63,949 nt of DNA, from the NCBI GenBank assembly GCA_903840935.1, contig CAIMHT010000008.1, positions 1 through 63,949 on the forward strand. Direction: 5' to 3'. The notes under the pieces are model-generated. The model saw only the letters and a program-made list of their open reading frames with translations. It made no database searches and had not been told where the DNA came from. Source of the DNA: an uncultured Chlorobiaceae bacterium (GTDB lineage: Bacteria > Bacteroidota > Chlorobiia > Chlorobiales > Chlorobiaceae). The first letter of the stretch is position 1; every line of letters begins with the position of its first letter. Of the stretch, positions 1-8,588 are shown one piece after another. A program made the translations under genes and the position numbers.

Positions 1-3000
1 TAATTTGAGGAAGGAGGCGGAGTCAAGAGGTGTGGACAGTGAGCGGCTGATTTTCGGGAAACGGTTACCCCGGCCAGAGTATCTGGCAAGATACCATGTC
101 GCCGATCTCTTTCTCGATACTTTTCCCTACAACGCGGGGACAACGGCAAGTGATGCCTTGTGGGCCGGGTTGCCGGTGTTGACCTGCATGGGGGAATCGT
201 TTGCAAGCCGGGTTGCGGCAAGCTTGCTCAATGCCATCGATTTGCCGGAGCTTATTACCGCTACACAGGGAGAGTATGAGGCACTTGCGATCGAACTTGC
301 CACAAACCCGGAAAAGTTGGGCATTATCCGCCGTAATCTGGAGCAGAATCGTCTCACGACGCCCCTGTTTGATACGCAACTCTTCACTCATCACATCGAA
401 GAGGCGTACAGGGTGATGTATGAACGATATCAGGCTGATTTGCCGCCGGATCATCTTTTTATCGAACCATCCATTGCTGGTTTCAAGGGTGAACCAGAGA
501 AGAGTCGCAGAGTCTCTGCTCCGACAAGTGGTAAATCTGTCGTTCCCTCTCAAGCGGCTACAGGTGATCATGCTATCTTGTTGCCATCGGCATTGGCTCT
601 TCATCAACAGGGGCGTTTTGATGAAGCCGAGGCGTTGTACCGGCAGATCTTGCGTTCACAGCCCCGCCATTTTGATGCGTTACAGCTTTTAGCAACCATT
701 GCTGCGCAAAAAAAGAATTTTTTTGAAGCCGTTGCGTTATTTGACGAGGCCCTCACCATCAATCCGGATCAACCGGGAGTGTTTAATAATCGTGGCAATG
801 TGTTGAAGGAGTTGAAACGGTACGAAGAGGCTTTGTTGAGTTATGATAAGGCTATAGCACTCAAGTCGGACTATGCGGAGGCATACTGTAATCAAGGAGT
901 GACGCTTAGGAAGCTGAAGCGATATGAAGAGGCCGTGTTGAGCTATGACAGGGGGTTGGCGCTCAAACCTGATTATGCAGAGGCATATTCAAATCGCGGC
1001 AATGCGTTGTTGAAGTTGAAACGATTCGAGGAGGCACTTGCAAGTCACGAGAAGGCGATAGCGCTTCAACCTGACTATGCTGCAGCATACTCAAGTCGTG
1101 GACTTGCATTGCAGGGATTGACGCGCTTTGGGGAAGCTCTTGCAAGTTACGACAAGGCGATAGAGCTTCTGCCTGACTACGCCGAGGCATACTCTAATCG
1201 GGGCATTGCATTACAGGGATTGATGCGTTTTGAGGAGGCTCTTGCAAGTTATGACAAGGCGATAGAGCTTCAGCCCGATTCTTTTGCAGAGCCATACTAT
1301 AATCGTGGTGTCACGTTACAGGATTTGCTGCGCAAGGAAGAGGCTCTTGCAAGCTACGAGCGAGATCTTGCTTACCAGCCGGACTATGATTTTTTACTTG
1401 GACAATATTTGCATGTAAAAATGCAGATTTGTGAATGGAGTTCTTTTGATGATCACCTTCATCAAGTTGCCGAAAAAATAGAGCGCCATGAAAAGGTTTC
1501 GCCACCATTCCCTCTTCTTGCGTTCAAAGATTCCCTCTCTTTGCAAAAAGAGGCGGCTTTGATCTTTGTGCAGCATGAATGTCCTGAAAACAACGCACTT
1601 CCCGAAATTCCAAAGCGTGAGCGACATGGTAAAATCCGCATTGGCTATTTTTCTGCTGATTTTTGTAACCATCCGGTCTCATTTTTGACCGCAGAGCTGT
1701 TTGAGTTGCACCATAGAGATGAATTTGAGCTTGTTGCATTTTCATTTGGGCAGAACATACAGGATGAAATGAGAAGACGGATTGAAGTTGCGTTTGACCG
1801 CTTTCTTGATGTACGAAACCTCAACGATATAGAAGTTGCAAAGCTTTCCAGAAGTCTTGAAATTGATATTGCCATTGATCTTGGAGGATTTACGACAGAC
1901 TGTCGAACAGGGATATTTGCCTTGCGGGCAGCGCCGGTACAGGTCGGTTATATTGGCTATCTTGGTACGATGGGCGCTGCTTACTTTGACTATTTGATAG
2001 CAGATCCGACGATTGTTCCAGAGGAGAGCCGCAGGCACTATTCTGAAAAGATTGTTTATTTGCCAAGTTATCAGGTAAACGATACAAAGCGCCGTCTTGC
2101 TGACAGGGTCTTTACCCGAGAAGAGTGCGGATTGCCCCGGAAGGGTTTTGTTTTTTGTTGTTTCAACAGTAACTATAAAATCACTCCAACCACCTTTGAC
2201 GGGTGGATGCGCATCCTTCGGCAGGTAGAGGGAAGCGTTTTATTTCTCTATGCGGATAGTGATTCAGTCGCTGTTAATTTGAAGAAAGAGGCGGAGTCAA
2301 GAGGTGTGGAGAGTGACCGGCTGATTTTCGGAAAACGGTTACTTTTTCCAGACCATTTGGCAAGATGCCGTGTCGCCGATCTCTTTCTGGGCACCCTTCC
2401 CTACAATGCGGGGGCGACGGCAAGTGATGCCCTGTGGGCTGGATTACCGGTGTTGACCTGCATGGGGGAATCGTTTGCGAGCCGGGTGGCGGCAAGTCTG
2501 CTCAATGCCATCCAGTTACCGGAACTCATCACCTCCACGCAGGAAGGGTATGAGGCGCTTGCGATCGAACTTGCAACCAATCCGCAAAAGTTGGGGAAGA
2601 TTCGCCGAAAGCTGGAGCGGAACCGTCTCACGACGCCGCTGTTTGATACGCAACTCTTCACTGAACACATCGAAGAGGCTTACAGACAGATGTATGAACG
2701 GTATCAGGCTGATTTGCAGCCCGATTATCTTTTTATCGAACCATCCAATGCTCGTGGCAGGAGTAAGCTGAAGAAGAGGAAAAATCACAGAGTCTCTGCT
2801 CCTGAGGAGGTGCAATCGGTTGCTCCCTCTCAAGTGGCAACAGGTGATCATGCGGCAATGTTACAATCCGCATTGGCCCTCCATCAACAGGGTCATTTCG
2901 ATGAAGCCGAAGCGTTGTACCGGGAGATCTTGCGTTCGCAGCCCTGCGACTTTGATGCATTGCAGCTTCTGGCAACCATTGCTGTTCAAAAAAACCATTT

Positions 3001-5794
3001 TTTGGAAGCGGTTGCATTATTTGACCAGGCACTTCAAATTAATCCTGATCACCCAAGTTCATTATGTACTTTAGGGATTGCATTACAGGAGCTGACGCGA
3101 TACGAAGCGGCTTTATTGAGTTATGACAAGGCTCTTGCTCTCAAGGATGATTTTGCTGAGGCTTATAATAATCGAGGGAATACGTTACTCAAAATGAGGC
3201 GCTATGACGAGGCTCTTGCAAGTTATGACAGGGCTTTGTCGGTTAATCCTGATTATGCCATGGCGTACTTTAATCAGGGCGCTACATTAAAAGAGCTGAA
3301 ACGATATGATGATGCATTGGCAAGTTACGACAGGGCGTTGGTACTTATTCCAAATTATGTACAGGCTTGTTATAATCGTGCCATTGTGCTCATGATGCTA
3401 CAACAGTATGAAAATGCACTGGCAAGTTTTGAGCATGCTTTCGATCTCAAGGCAGATTATGACTATTTGTTTGGACAGCGCCTGTATTCCAGGATGCAGA
3501 TTTGCGATTGGACCGATTTTGATGATCAGGTTCATCAACTTGCAGAAAAAATAGGGCGCCGTAAAAAAGCCTCATTACCATTTCCTCTTCTGGCGCTGAT
3601 AGATTCACCCTCTTTGCAAAAAAGTACTGCGTTGATTTATATGGAATGTGAATTTCCTGAAACTCATCTGCTTCCGGAACTTTCAAAACGCAAACGGCAT
3701 GGTAAAATCCGCATTGGCTATTTTTCTGCTGATTTTTGCGACCATCCGGTCTCATTTTTGACCGCTGAGCTGTTTGAGTTGCACCATAGAGATGAATTTG
3801 AGCTTTTTGCCTTTTCATTTGGGTTGAATACTCTGGATGAGATGAGAATAAGGATTGAGGTTGCGTTTGACCATTTTTTTGATGTTCGAAACCTCTCCGA
3901 CATGGATGTTGTAAAGCTTTCCAGAAGTCTTGAGATTGATATTGCCATTGATTTGGGCGGTTTCACGACAGACTCGCGCACCGGTATATTTGCTCTGCGG
4001 GCAGCACCGGTACAGGTCAGCTATATTGGCTATCTTGGTACGATGGGTGCCGCCTATATTGATTATCTGATAGCCGATTCTACGATTGTTTTGGAGGAAA
4101 GTCGAAAACATTATTCTGAAAAGATAGTTTTCTTGCCGAGTTATCAGGTAAACGATACAAAGCGTCCTATTGCTGAAAGGGTCTTTACCCGTGAAGAGTG
4201 CGGATTGCCGCAGAAGGGCTTTGTCTTTTGTTGTTTTAACAGCAACTATAAAATCACACCAGGAACCTTTGACGGGTGGATGCGCATCCTTAAGCAGGTA
4301 GAGGGGAGCGTTTTGTTTCTGTATGTGGCTAATGACTCCGCCATGGATCATTTGAAGAAGGAGGCGGAGTCAAGAGGTGTGGACAGTGACCGGCTGATTT
4401 TCGGAAAACGGTTACCTCTGCCAGACCATTTGGCAAGATATCGTGTCGCCGATCTCTTTCTCGATACTCTTCCCTACAATGCTGGTGCTACGGCAAGTGA
4501 TGCATTGTGGGCGGGATTGCCGGTGTTGACCTGCATGGGAGAATCCTTTGCCAGCAGGGTGGCGGCAAGCTTGCTTCATGCCATCCAGTTACCGGAGCTG
4601 ATTACTGTTTCACAGGAAGAGTATGAGGCACTTGCGATAGAACTTGCCACCAACCATGAAAAGTTGGGCAATATCCGCCATAAGCTGGAGCGGAACCGTC
4701 TCACAACGCCCCTGTTTGATACGCAACTCTTTACCCGACACATCGAAAAGGCTTACAGGATGATGTATGAGCGGTATCAGGATGATTTGCCACCGGATCA
4801 TCTTTATATTGAGCCGTCACAACTTGTAAAAAAGAAACAAATGATGCAGGAACTTGTTAAAGATCAAAGAGTTGCTGCACCGGATGGCGGAGAATTTGTC
4901 ACGTTCAGTATAGCGTCTACGGGTGATCGTTCTGTCATGTTGCAATCGGAATTGACTCTCCATCAACCGAGGCGTTTCGACAACATGTTTATTTATCAAA
5001 TCTTTTATAATCAGGATTCTAAAAAAATGTTAGATCCTGGTTTTATTCCGTTGGATAATTCTTTGAACGAAAGGCCTGATTGGTATGAGTTCTGGGTTAT
5101 AAGAGATTTTTTAAAAAAACATAAATTGCAGGAAAATGCCTTTTATGGTTTTTTTTCTCCAAAGTTTTGTCTGAAAACCGGATTTAATTCATCTGTCGTA
5201 TTTGATGCCATCGAGAAATGCGGCGAATATTGTGATGTTTGTATCATTTCAAACTCCTGGGATCAGCTTGCTTATTTTTTAAATCCTTTTGAGCAAGGTG
5301 AATTTTGGCATCCAGGATTACTGAAAATATCACAATATTTTTTTGATGAGATTGGCTTAAACATGGATCTTGCAAAATTGGTAACTCACTCCAAAATATC
5401 GATATTTAGCAATTATATAATAGCTAAACCGCGATTCTGGAAAGAGTGGCTCACCATTGCAGATAAATTTTTTGAAATTGCTGAAAGCAATGCAATGCCT
5501 GAATTAAATCAAAAAACAAATTATGGCTCTTCTGATTATCGTGCACCTATAAAAACATTTATTCAAGAAAGATTCGCTACAGTAATCCTTGCTCAAGGCG
5601 GATATAATATAGTGTCCCTTGATCAAATTCAAAACCAGGCACTATTTTTCAGGCTCTTCAAAAATGATGTCAGAACACGAAATATGCTGCAAACCTGTGA
5701 TTTACTTAAAGCAAAATATTGCAGTACGAAGGATGAAGACTTTTTGAAAATGTATTACAGGGTTCGCAAAGATATTGATTTTTGCAAGCCTTGA
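1..5794 (+). CDS. Giant modular TPR / OGT-like (SPINDLY-type) glycosyltransferase, 5' end outside the window
   Basis: The reading frame is open at the left edge. Its first residues match the internal segment at nt 2278 and nt 4354, so the gene starts outside the window and the TTG at nt 5 is not its start. At least three tandem modules follow. Residues 1-155 are the end of one glycosyltransferase 41 domain. Residues about 192-460 are roughly nine TPRs, followed by a full domain (about 545-905). Residues about 952-1156 are roughly six TPRs, followed by another full domain (about 1236-1600). By comparison with human OGT, the catalytic-type His (H556, H1247) and Lys (K725, K1416) are kept. The family transfers a sugar from a nucleotide sugar to Ser/Thr of proteins; donor and targets here are unknown. 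A fourth TPR block starts but stops at residue 1660. Residues 1661-1929 are an unrelated AT-rich tail that I cannot name. No signal peptide is visible, so the part seen here looks cytoplasmic. Confidence 0.88.
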   Translation, partial: NLRKEAESRGVDSERLIFGKRLPRPEYLARYHVADLFLDTFPYNAGTTASDALWAGLPVLTCMGESFASRVAASLLNAIDLPELITATQGEYEALAIELATNPEKLGIIRRNLEQNRLTTPLFDTQLFTHHIEEAYRVMYERYQADLPPDHLFIEPSIAGFKGEPEKSRRVSAPTSGKSVVPSQAATGDHAILLPSALALHQQGRFDEAEALYRQILRSQPRHFDALQLLATIAAQKKNFFEAVALFDEALTINPDQPGVFNNRGNVLKELKRYEEALLSYDKAIALKSDYAEAYCNQGVTLRKLKRYEEAVLSYDRGLALKPDYAEAYSNRGNALLKLKRFEEALASHEKAIALQPDYAAAYSSRGLALQGLTRFGEALASYDKAIELLPDYAEAYSNRGIALQGLMRFEEALASYDKAIELQPDSFAEPYYNRGVTLQDLLRKEEALASYERDLAYQPDYDFLLGQYLHVKMQICEWSSFDDHLHQVAEKIERHEKVSPPFPLLAFKDSLSLQKEAALIFVQHECPENNALPEIPKRERHGKIRIGYFSADFCNHPVSFLTAELFELHHRDEFELVAFSFGQNIQDEMRRRIEVAFDRFLDVRNLNDIEVAKLSRSLEIDIAIDLGGFTTDCRTGIFALRAAPVQVGYIGYLGTMGAAYFDYLIADPTIVPEESRRHYSEKIVYLPSYQVNDTKRRLADRVFTREECGLPRKGFVFCCFNSNYKITPTTFDGWMRILRQVEGSVLFLYADSDSVAVNLKKEAESRGVESDRLIFGKRLLFPDHLARCRVADLFLGTLPYNAGATASDALWAGLPVLTCMGESFASRVAASLLNAIQLPELITSTQEGYEALAIELATNPQKLGKIRRKLERNRLTTPLFDTQLFTEHIEEAYRQMYERYQADLQPDYLFIEPSNARGRSKLKKRKNHRVSAPEEVQSVAPSQVATGDHAAMLQSALALHQQGHFDEAEALYREILRSQPCDFDALQLLATIAVQKNHFLEAVALFDQALQINPDHPSSLCTLGIALQELTRYEAALLSYDKALALKDDFAEAYNNRGNTLLKMRRYDEALASYDRALSVNPDYAMAYFNQGATLKELKRYDDALASYDRALVLIPNYVQACYNRAIVLMMLQQYENALASFEHAFDLKADYDYLFGQRLYSRMQICDWTDFDDQVHQLAEKIGRRKKASLPFPLLALIDSPSLQKSTALIYMECEFPETHLLPELSKRKRHGKIRIGYFSADFCDHPVSFLTAELFELHHRDEFELFAFSFGLNTLDEMRIRIEVAFDHFFDVRNLSDMDVVKLSRSLEIDIAIDLGGFTTDSRTGIFALRAAPVQVSYIGYLGTMGAAYIDYLIADSTIVLEESRKHYSEKIVFLPSYQVNDTKRPIAERVFTREECGLPQKGFVFCCFNSNYKITPGTFDGWMRILKQVEGSVLFLYVANDSAMDHLKKEAESRGVDSDRLIFGKRLPLPDHLARYRVADLFLDTLPYNAGATASDALWAGLPVLTCMGESFASRVAASLLHAIQLPELITVSQEEYEALAIELATNHEKLGNIRHKLERNRLTTPLFDTQLFTRHIEKAYRMMYERYQDDLPPDHLYIEPSQLVKKKQMMQELVKDQRVAAPDGGEFVTFSIASTGDRSVMLQSELTLHQPRRFDNMFIYQIFYNQDSKKMLDPGFIPLDNSLNERPDWYEFWVIRDFLKKHKLQENAFYGFFSPKFCLKTGFNSSVVFDAIEKCGEYCDVCIISNSWDQLAYFLNPFEQGEFWHPGLLKISQYFFDEIGLNMDLAKLVTHSKISIFSNYIIAKPRFWKEWLTIADKFFEIAESNAMPELNQKTNYGSSDYRAPIKTFIQERFATVILAQGGYNIVSLDQIQNQALFFRLFKNDVRTRNMLQTCDLLKAKYCSTKDEDFLKMYYRVRKDIDFCKP
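4985..5794 (+). other. Unrelated C-terminal domain fused to the glycosyltransferase repeats
   Basis: At nt 4985 the repeat similarity stops abruptly, in the middle of the first TPR helix of a new module. From an in-frame ATG (residue 1661) about 269 residues of different character follow: aromatic-rich (many F, Y, W), with AT-rich codons unlike the GC-balanced repeats upstream. The stretch looks like a formerly separate gene joined in frame by a deletion or recombination. I do not recognise the domain. Its place behind glycosyltransferases suggests a sugar-related role, but that is inference. Confidence 0.6.
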
Positions 5795-6349
5795 TGATTC
5801 GTTCTTTAATTGCGTTGATTATTTCTGGTATTATAAACATTCTGTACACTTGTTTTGCGGTCAAATTCGGTAGTGGAACAGGTCCAATGGTGAGGTATAG
5901 CATAGAAGAAATGTTGCTGCAATACCACACGCCATTACAATCCTTGACTCTTCCTTGCTGGACTGTGTAGCCGTATGGTGGGGGACTCTCTGAGCTCCAT
6001 GTTTTTCGAGCGCATGCTCATTGGAGCGTTGTGCGGTAACAACATCAGTGGCGATGGGATTGTGCCGATGAGGAGTTGCCCGGCAAAAGATTCCTTTGCG
6101 TGTATATTTTTGTATATTTTTGTTTGTTCTTGTATATTTTTGTTTGTTCTTGTATATTTTTTTTGTGTTTGTATGTTTTTGTGTGTTTTTTAAGTGTTAT
6201 ATTGATCGGTGTAGACTTGCGGTTTGCTTTTATTCATCGGTGGGTGGTGATGTACTTGTTCTATAAAATGTTGTGCAACCCTGCTCTTGTTCGGTTATGT
6301 CACCGCAGTTTTGATGATGAGGTGCTTGTTCACAATAATTCTATGGATT
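5795..6349. other. Gene-poor region with low-complexity DNA
   Basis: This 555-bp stretch between the giant glycosyltransferase gene and the DUF1566-like gene has only short overlapping frames with no recognisable protein. The left part (to about 6000) is unremarkable AT-rich DNA. The middle holds a T/G-rich minisatellite (6101-6192). The right part must contain the promoter of the gene at 6350, but I cannot point to a clear -35/-10 pair. Confidence 0.5.
6101..6192. repeat. T/G-rich minisatellite
   Basis: Two copies of the 10-mer TGTATATTTT are followed by two exact copies of a 20-mer made of TGTTTGTTCT plus TGTATATTTT, then decaying TTTGTGTTTGTATG-like units. One strand is almost free of A and C apart from the TATA cores. 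The frame through it gives only Phe/Cys/Val/Leu low-complexity peptide, so it is not coding. It is expected to vary in copy number by slippage. Confidence 0.85.
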
Positions 6350-6850
6350 ATGAAACGTTTTTTGAAAATGCTCTGTATTCCATTCCTGAGAACGCTACTG
6401 CTTTCGGGTCTGGGTATTATTATGGTTTCGTCCATTTTATCTGCTGCTCCGGTCACTATTGGAGATGAATATGGGGGGGGGAAGGTTGCTTACCTGTTGC
6501 AGCCTGGTGACTCGGGTTACAAGGCTGGCGAATCGCATGGTTTGATTGCTGCCAAGGAGGATTTGCCGCAGGAGTCGCTCTCCTGGTTTGAGGCCAAGAG
6601 TGCAGTGGAGAGAATGGAGTTGAGCGGCAATAAGGGGTGGAATTTGCCGAATGAAAGTGAGTTGAGCATATTGTATAAGAACAAGGATATGATTGGTGGT
6701 TTCCGCGAATACAGTTACTATTGGAGCGGTTCTGAGGTAGGCAATCAAAAAGCGTTGACGATTGATTTTTTCAATGGTGAGAAGATTCCCAGCCTCAAGT
6801 CGGGTAACATGCCTGGTATCAGGCGTGTTCGTCCAGTACGGAAGTTTTAG
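6350..6850 (+). CDS. Exported DUF1566 / Lcl-domain-like protein with a G9 tract
   Basis: This small protein has 166 residues when read from the ATG at 6350; an upstream in-frame ATG at 6287 would add 21 residues ahead of the signal peptide. Residues 1-32 look like a signal peptide: Lys/Arg, a long hydrophobic run, then SA-A before the mature part. The mature part resembles the DUF1566 (Lcl C-terminal) fold, with 'GWNLPNESEL', 'YYWSGSEVG' and the closing 'RRVRPVRKF' typical of that family, so an outer-surface or periplasmic location is likely. The codons for Gly42-Gly44 form an uninterrupted run of nine G (6473-6481), a likely slippage site right after the signal peptide. Function is unknown. 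The domain call rests on motif resemblance only. Confidence 0.7.
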   Translation: MKRFLKMLCIPFLRTLLLSGLGIIMVSSILSAAPVTIGDEYGGGKVAYLLQPGDSGYKAGESHGLIAAKEDLPQESLSWFEAKSAVERMELSGNKGWNLPNESELSILYKNKDMIGGFREYSYYWSGSEVGNQKALTIDFFNGEKIPSLKSGNMPGIRRVRPVRKF

Positions 6851-6924
6851 GTGAGGCATTGTACGTTTTGTGTCGTGTTTGGTATTTTGGCGTTTTACAA
6901 GTTTTTTATTGAGTTTGTGTTGTC

Positions 6925-7467
6925 ATGATTACTCCAGGTGAGACGTTGCTATTGATTATTGATGTGCAGGGTCGTCTTGCGCAGGGTGTTGTCCGTTCAT
7001 CAGCTCTTGAGGCGAGTATCGTAAAACTTGCGAGGGCGTGCAAGATTCTTGATGTGCCGATTTTGCTGACCGAACAATACCCGAAAGGGCTTGGTACAAC
7101 TATTGATTCTTTAAAGGAGTTGCTGGTGGGCACTGTTGCGATTGAAAAGCTCTCTTTCAGTTGTTGCGGAGCACCGGAGTTTATGAGGCAACTTCGTTCG
7201 TTTAAACGAAATGATGTTCTGGTCGCTGGTATGGAGACCCATGTTTGTGTTTACCAGACTGCGGTGGGTCTCATTGAGTCGGGTTACAATGTTCATCTGG
7301 TGACTGATTGCGTTTCGTCGAGAAGTGACGAGAACAGGCTGCTTGGTATTCGCTGCATTGAAAAAGCAGGGGGCTTTTTGACCAGCAGTGAAATGGCAAT
7401 TTTTGAATTGTTGCGTGTGGCCGAGGGTGAGCGGTTCAAGTCGATTTCTAAAATCATAAAAGAGTAG
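6925..7467 (+). CDS. Isochorismatase-family cysteine hydrolase
   Basis: The protein is 180 residues, the usual length for the isochorismatase/nicotinamidase-like hydrolases. The catalytic triad is visible: Asp13 in 'LIIDVQ', Lys75 in 'VAIEKLSF', and Cys108 in 'GMETHVCV', preceded by the family's cis-peptide region. These enzymes hydrolyse amides or enol ethers of small molecules through a cysteine nucleophile. The metal-binding DxHxH signature of true nicotinamidases is not evident, so the substrate is unknown; YcaC/hydrolase-2-like roles are equally possible. It stands alone on the plus strand, convergent with lpxK (53 bp between stops). Confidence 0.88.
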   Translation: MITPGETLLLIIDVQGRLAQGVVRSSALEASIVKLARACKILDVPILLTEQYPKGLGTTIDSLKELLVGTVAIEKLSFSCCGAPEFMRQLRSFKRNDVLVAGMETHVCVYQTAVGLIESGYNVHLVTDCVSSRSDENRLLGIRCIEKAGGFLTSSEMAIFELLRVAEGERFKSISKIIKE

Positions 7468-7520
7468 GGGCAACAACAAGGGATTGCCCCCAAACCAATC
7501 CAAAACCTGGCATCCGGCAG

Positions 7521-8588
7521 TTATTTCACCCCCACAGCTTTTTGGAGCATCTCCTGCAGTTTCTCTTTTCCTTCAAAAATATCGATTTCAATTTTTAGGT
7601 AGTAGCAGGGTCTTGAGGTTATAATGCGGATAAGTTCGGGATGGCCAAGCATCCTGAAGTAATCTTTTTCTGTTGTGATCAGGCTGAGCCCTTTGGTTTC
7701 GGCCTCCTTGCGTATGGCCTGCAGCTTTTTAACACTATAAGGCGCGTGGTCATGGAAAAAGCGGTGAGCGGCGATGTCCACCCCCTCTTGTTTGAGGCTT
7801 TCCAGAAAGCTTTCGGGTGAGGCGATACCAGCAAATGCAAAGGCCTTGATCTCTTGCATGGAGCGAGCCTCTTCAGAAGTGGTAAATGCGCCTGAAACAC
7901 AGACCAGCTCTGCAGTTTTAAGGCGGGCTTTTATGACAGGTGTGCCGGTTTGGTCCAGTTTTTTTTCTATGGTGTCCGCTTTTTGGGGATCACTGATTTT
8001 GTTGAGCACAATCAAGTTTGCTCTTTTAAGGTTTTTCAACGGTTCCCTCAAGCGTCCTTCGGGAAGCATTTTTGCATTGAAAAAAGGTTCTGATGCGTTG
8101 ATGAGAGCGATGTTGAGTTCTCTGTGGATTTGGCGGTGCTGGAAGGCATCGTCGAGGATGATGACAGAGGGCAGCCTTTTGGCAAAGCGCTTTACAATGT
8201 AGGATATGGCATCTTTGCGTTTTTCGGCAACCATGACAATGGCGTTGGGGTTGTTCCATGCGAGCATTGCTGTTTCATCACCGCTCTCTCTGCTGCCAAG
8301 CAGGATGTTCTGGCCATCAGAAACAAGTTGTACCCCTTTTGATTCCCGCCGATATCCGCGTGAGACAATTGCCGGTGTGCATCCGATTGAGAGATAGTAT
8401 TTGACGACCCAGTCAACGAGAGGAGTTTTTCCTGTACCGCCGACCGAGAGGTTTCCTATTGAAACGACAGGAATTGGTGATTGCCATGCTTTGAAAAAAT
8501 GGCGGTCAAACAGTGTATTGCGAAGCAACACGATACCATGGAAGAAAAGAGCAGCAGGTCTGAGCAGTATGGAGAGTGGGTTGTGCAT
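7521..8588 (-). CDS. lpxK: Tetraacyldisaccharide 4'-kinase
   Basis: LpxK phosphorylates the 4' position of the tetraacyldisaccharide precursor of lipid A at the inner membrane. The N-terminus has a hydrophobic helix followed by 'IPVVSIGNLSVGGTGKTP', which holds the kinase P-loop. 'GRLREP' and a C-terminal 'TTEKDYFRM' segment are further LpxK signatures. The frame extends 59 codons upstream of the ATG at 8588, but that part lies inside the acyltransferase gene and lacks LpxK similarity, so I chose 8588. The result is about 355 residues, within the family range. Its start overlaps the upstream acyltransferase gene by 83 bp, implying translational coupling of two lipid genes. Confidence 0.93.
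   Translation of the reverse strand: MHNPLSILLRPAALFFHGIVLLRNTLFDRHFFKAWQSPIPVVSIGNLSVGGTGKTPLVDWVVKYYLSIGCTPAIVSRGYRRESKGVQLVSDGQNILLGSRESGDETAMLAWNNPNAIVMVAEKRKDAISYIVKRFAKRLPSVIILDDAFQHRQIHRELNIALINASEPFFNAKMLPEGRLREPLKNLKRANLIVLNKISDPQKADTIEKKLDQTGTPVIKARLKTAELVCVSGAFTTSEEARSMQEIKAFAFAGIASPESFLESLKQEGVDIAAHRFFHDHAPYSVKKLQAIRKEAETKGLSLITTEKDYFRMLGHPELIRIITSRPCYYLKIEIDIFEGKEKLQEMLQKAVGVK

Noticed and set aside
5782..5970. 62-codon frame after the giant glycosyltransferase gene
   Set aside because: Overlaps the stop of the upstream gene, has no recognisable motif, and a frame of similar size lies on the other strand.
6101..6192. Possible CRISPR-like array
   Set aside because: Repeats are 10/20 bp, contiguous and without unique spacers; it is a minisatellite.
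6076..6468. 130-codon frame through the T-rich repeat
   Set aside because: It translates the minisatellite into Phe/Cys/Val runs and overlaps the exported protein gene in another frame.
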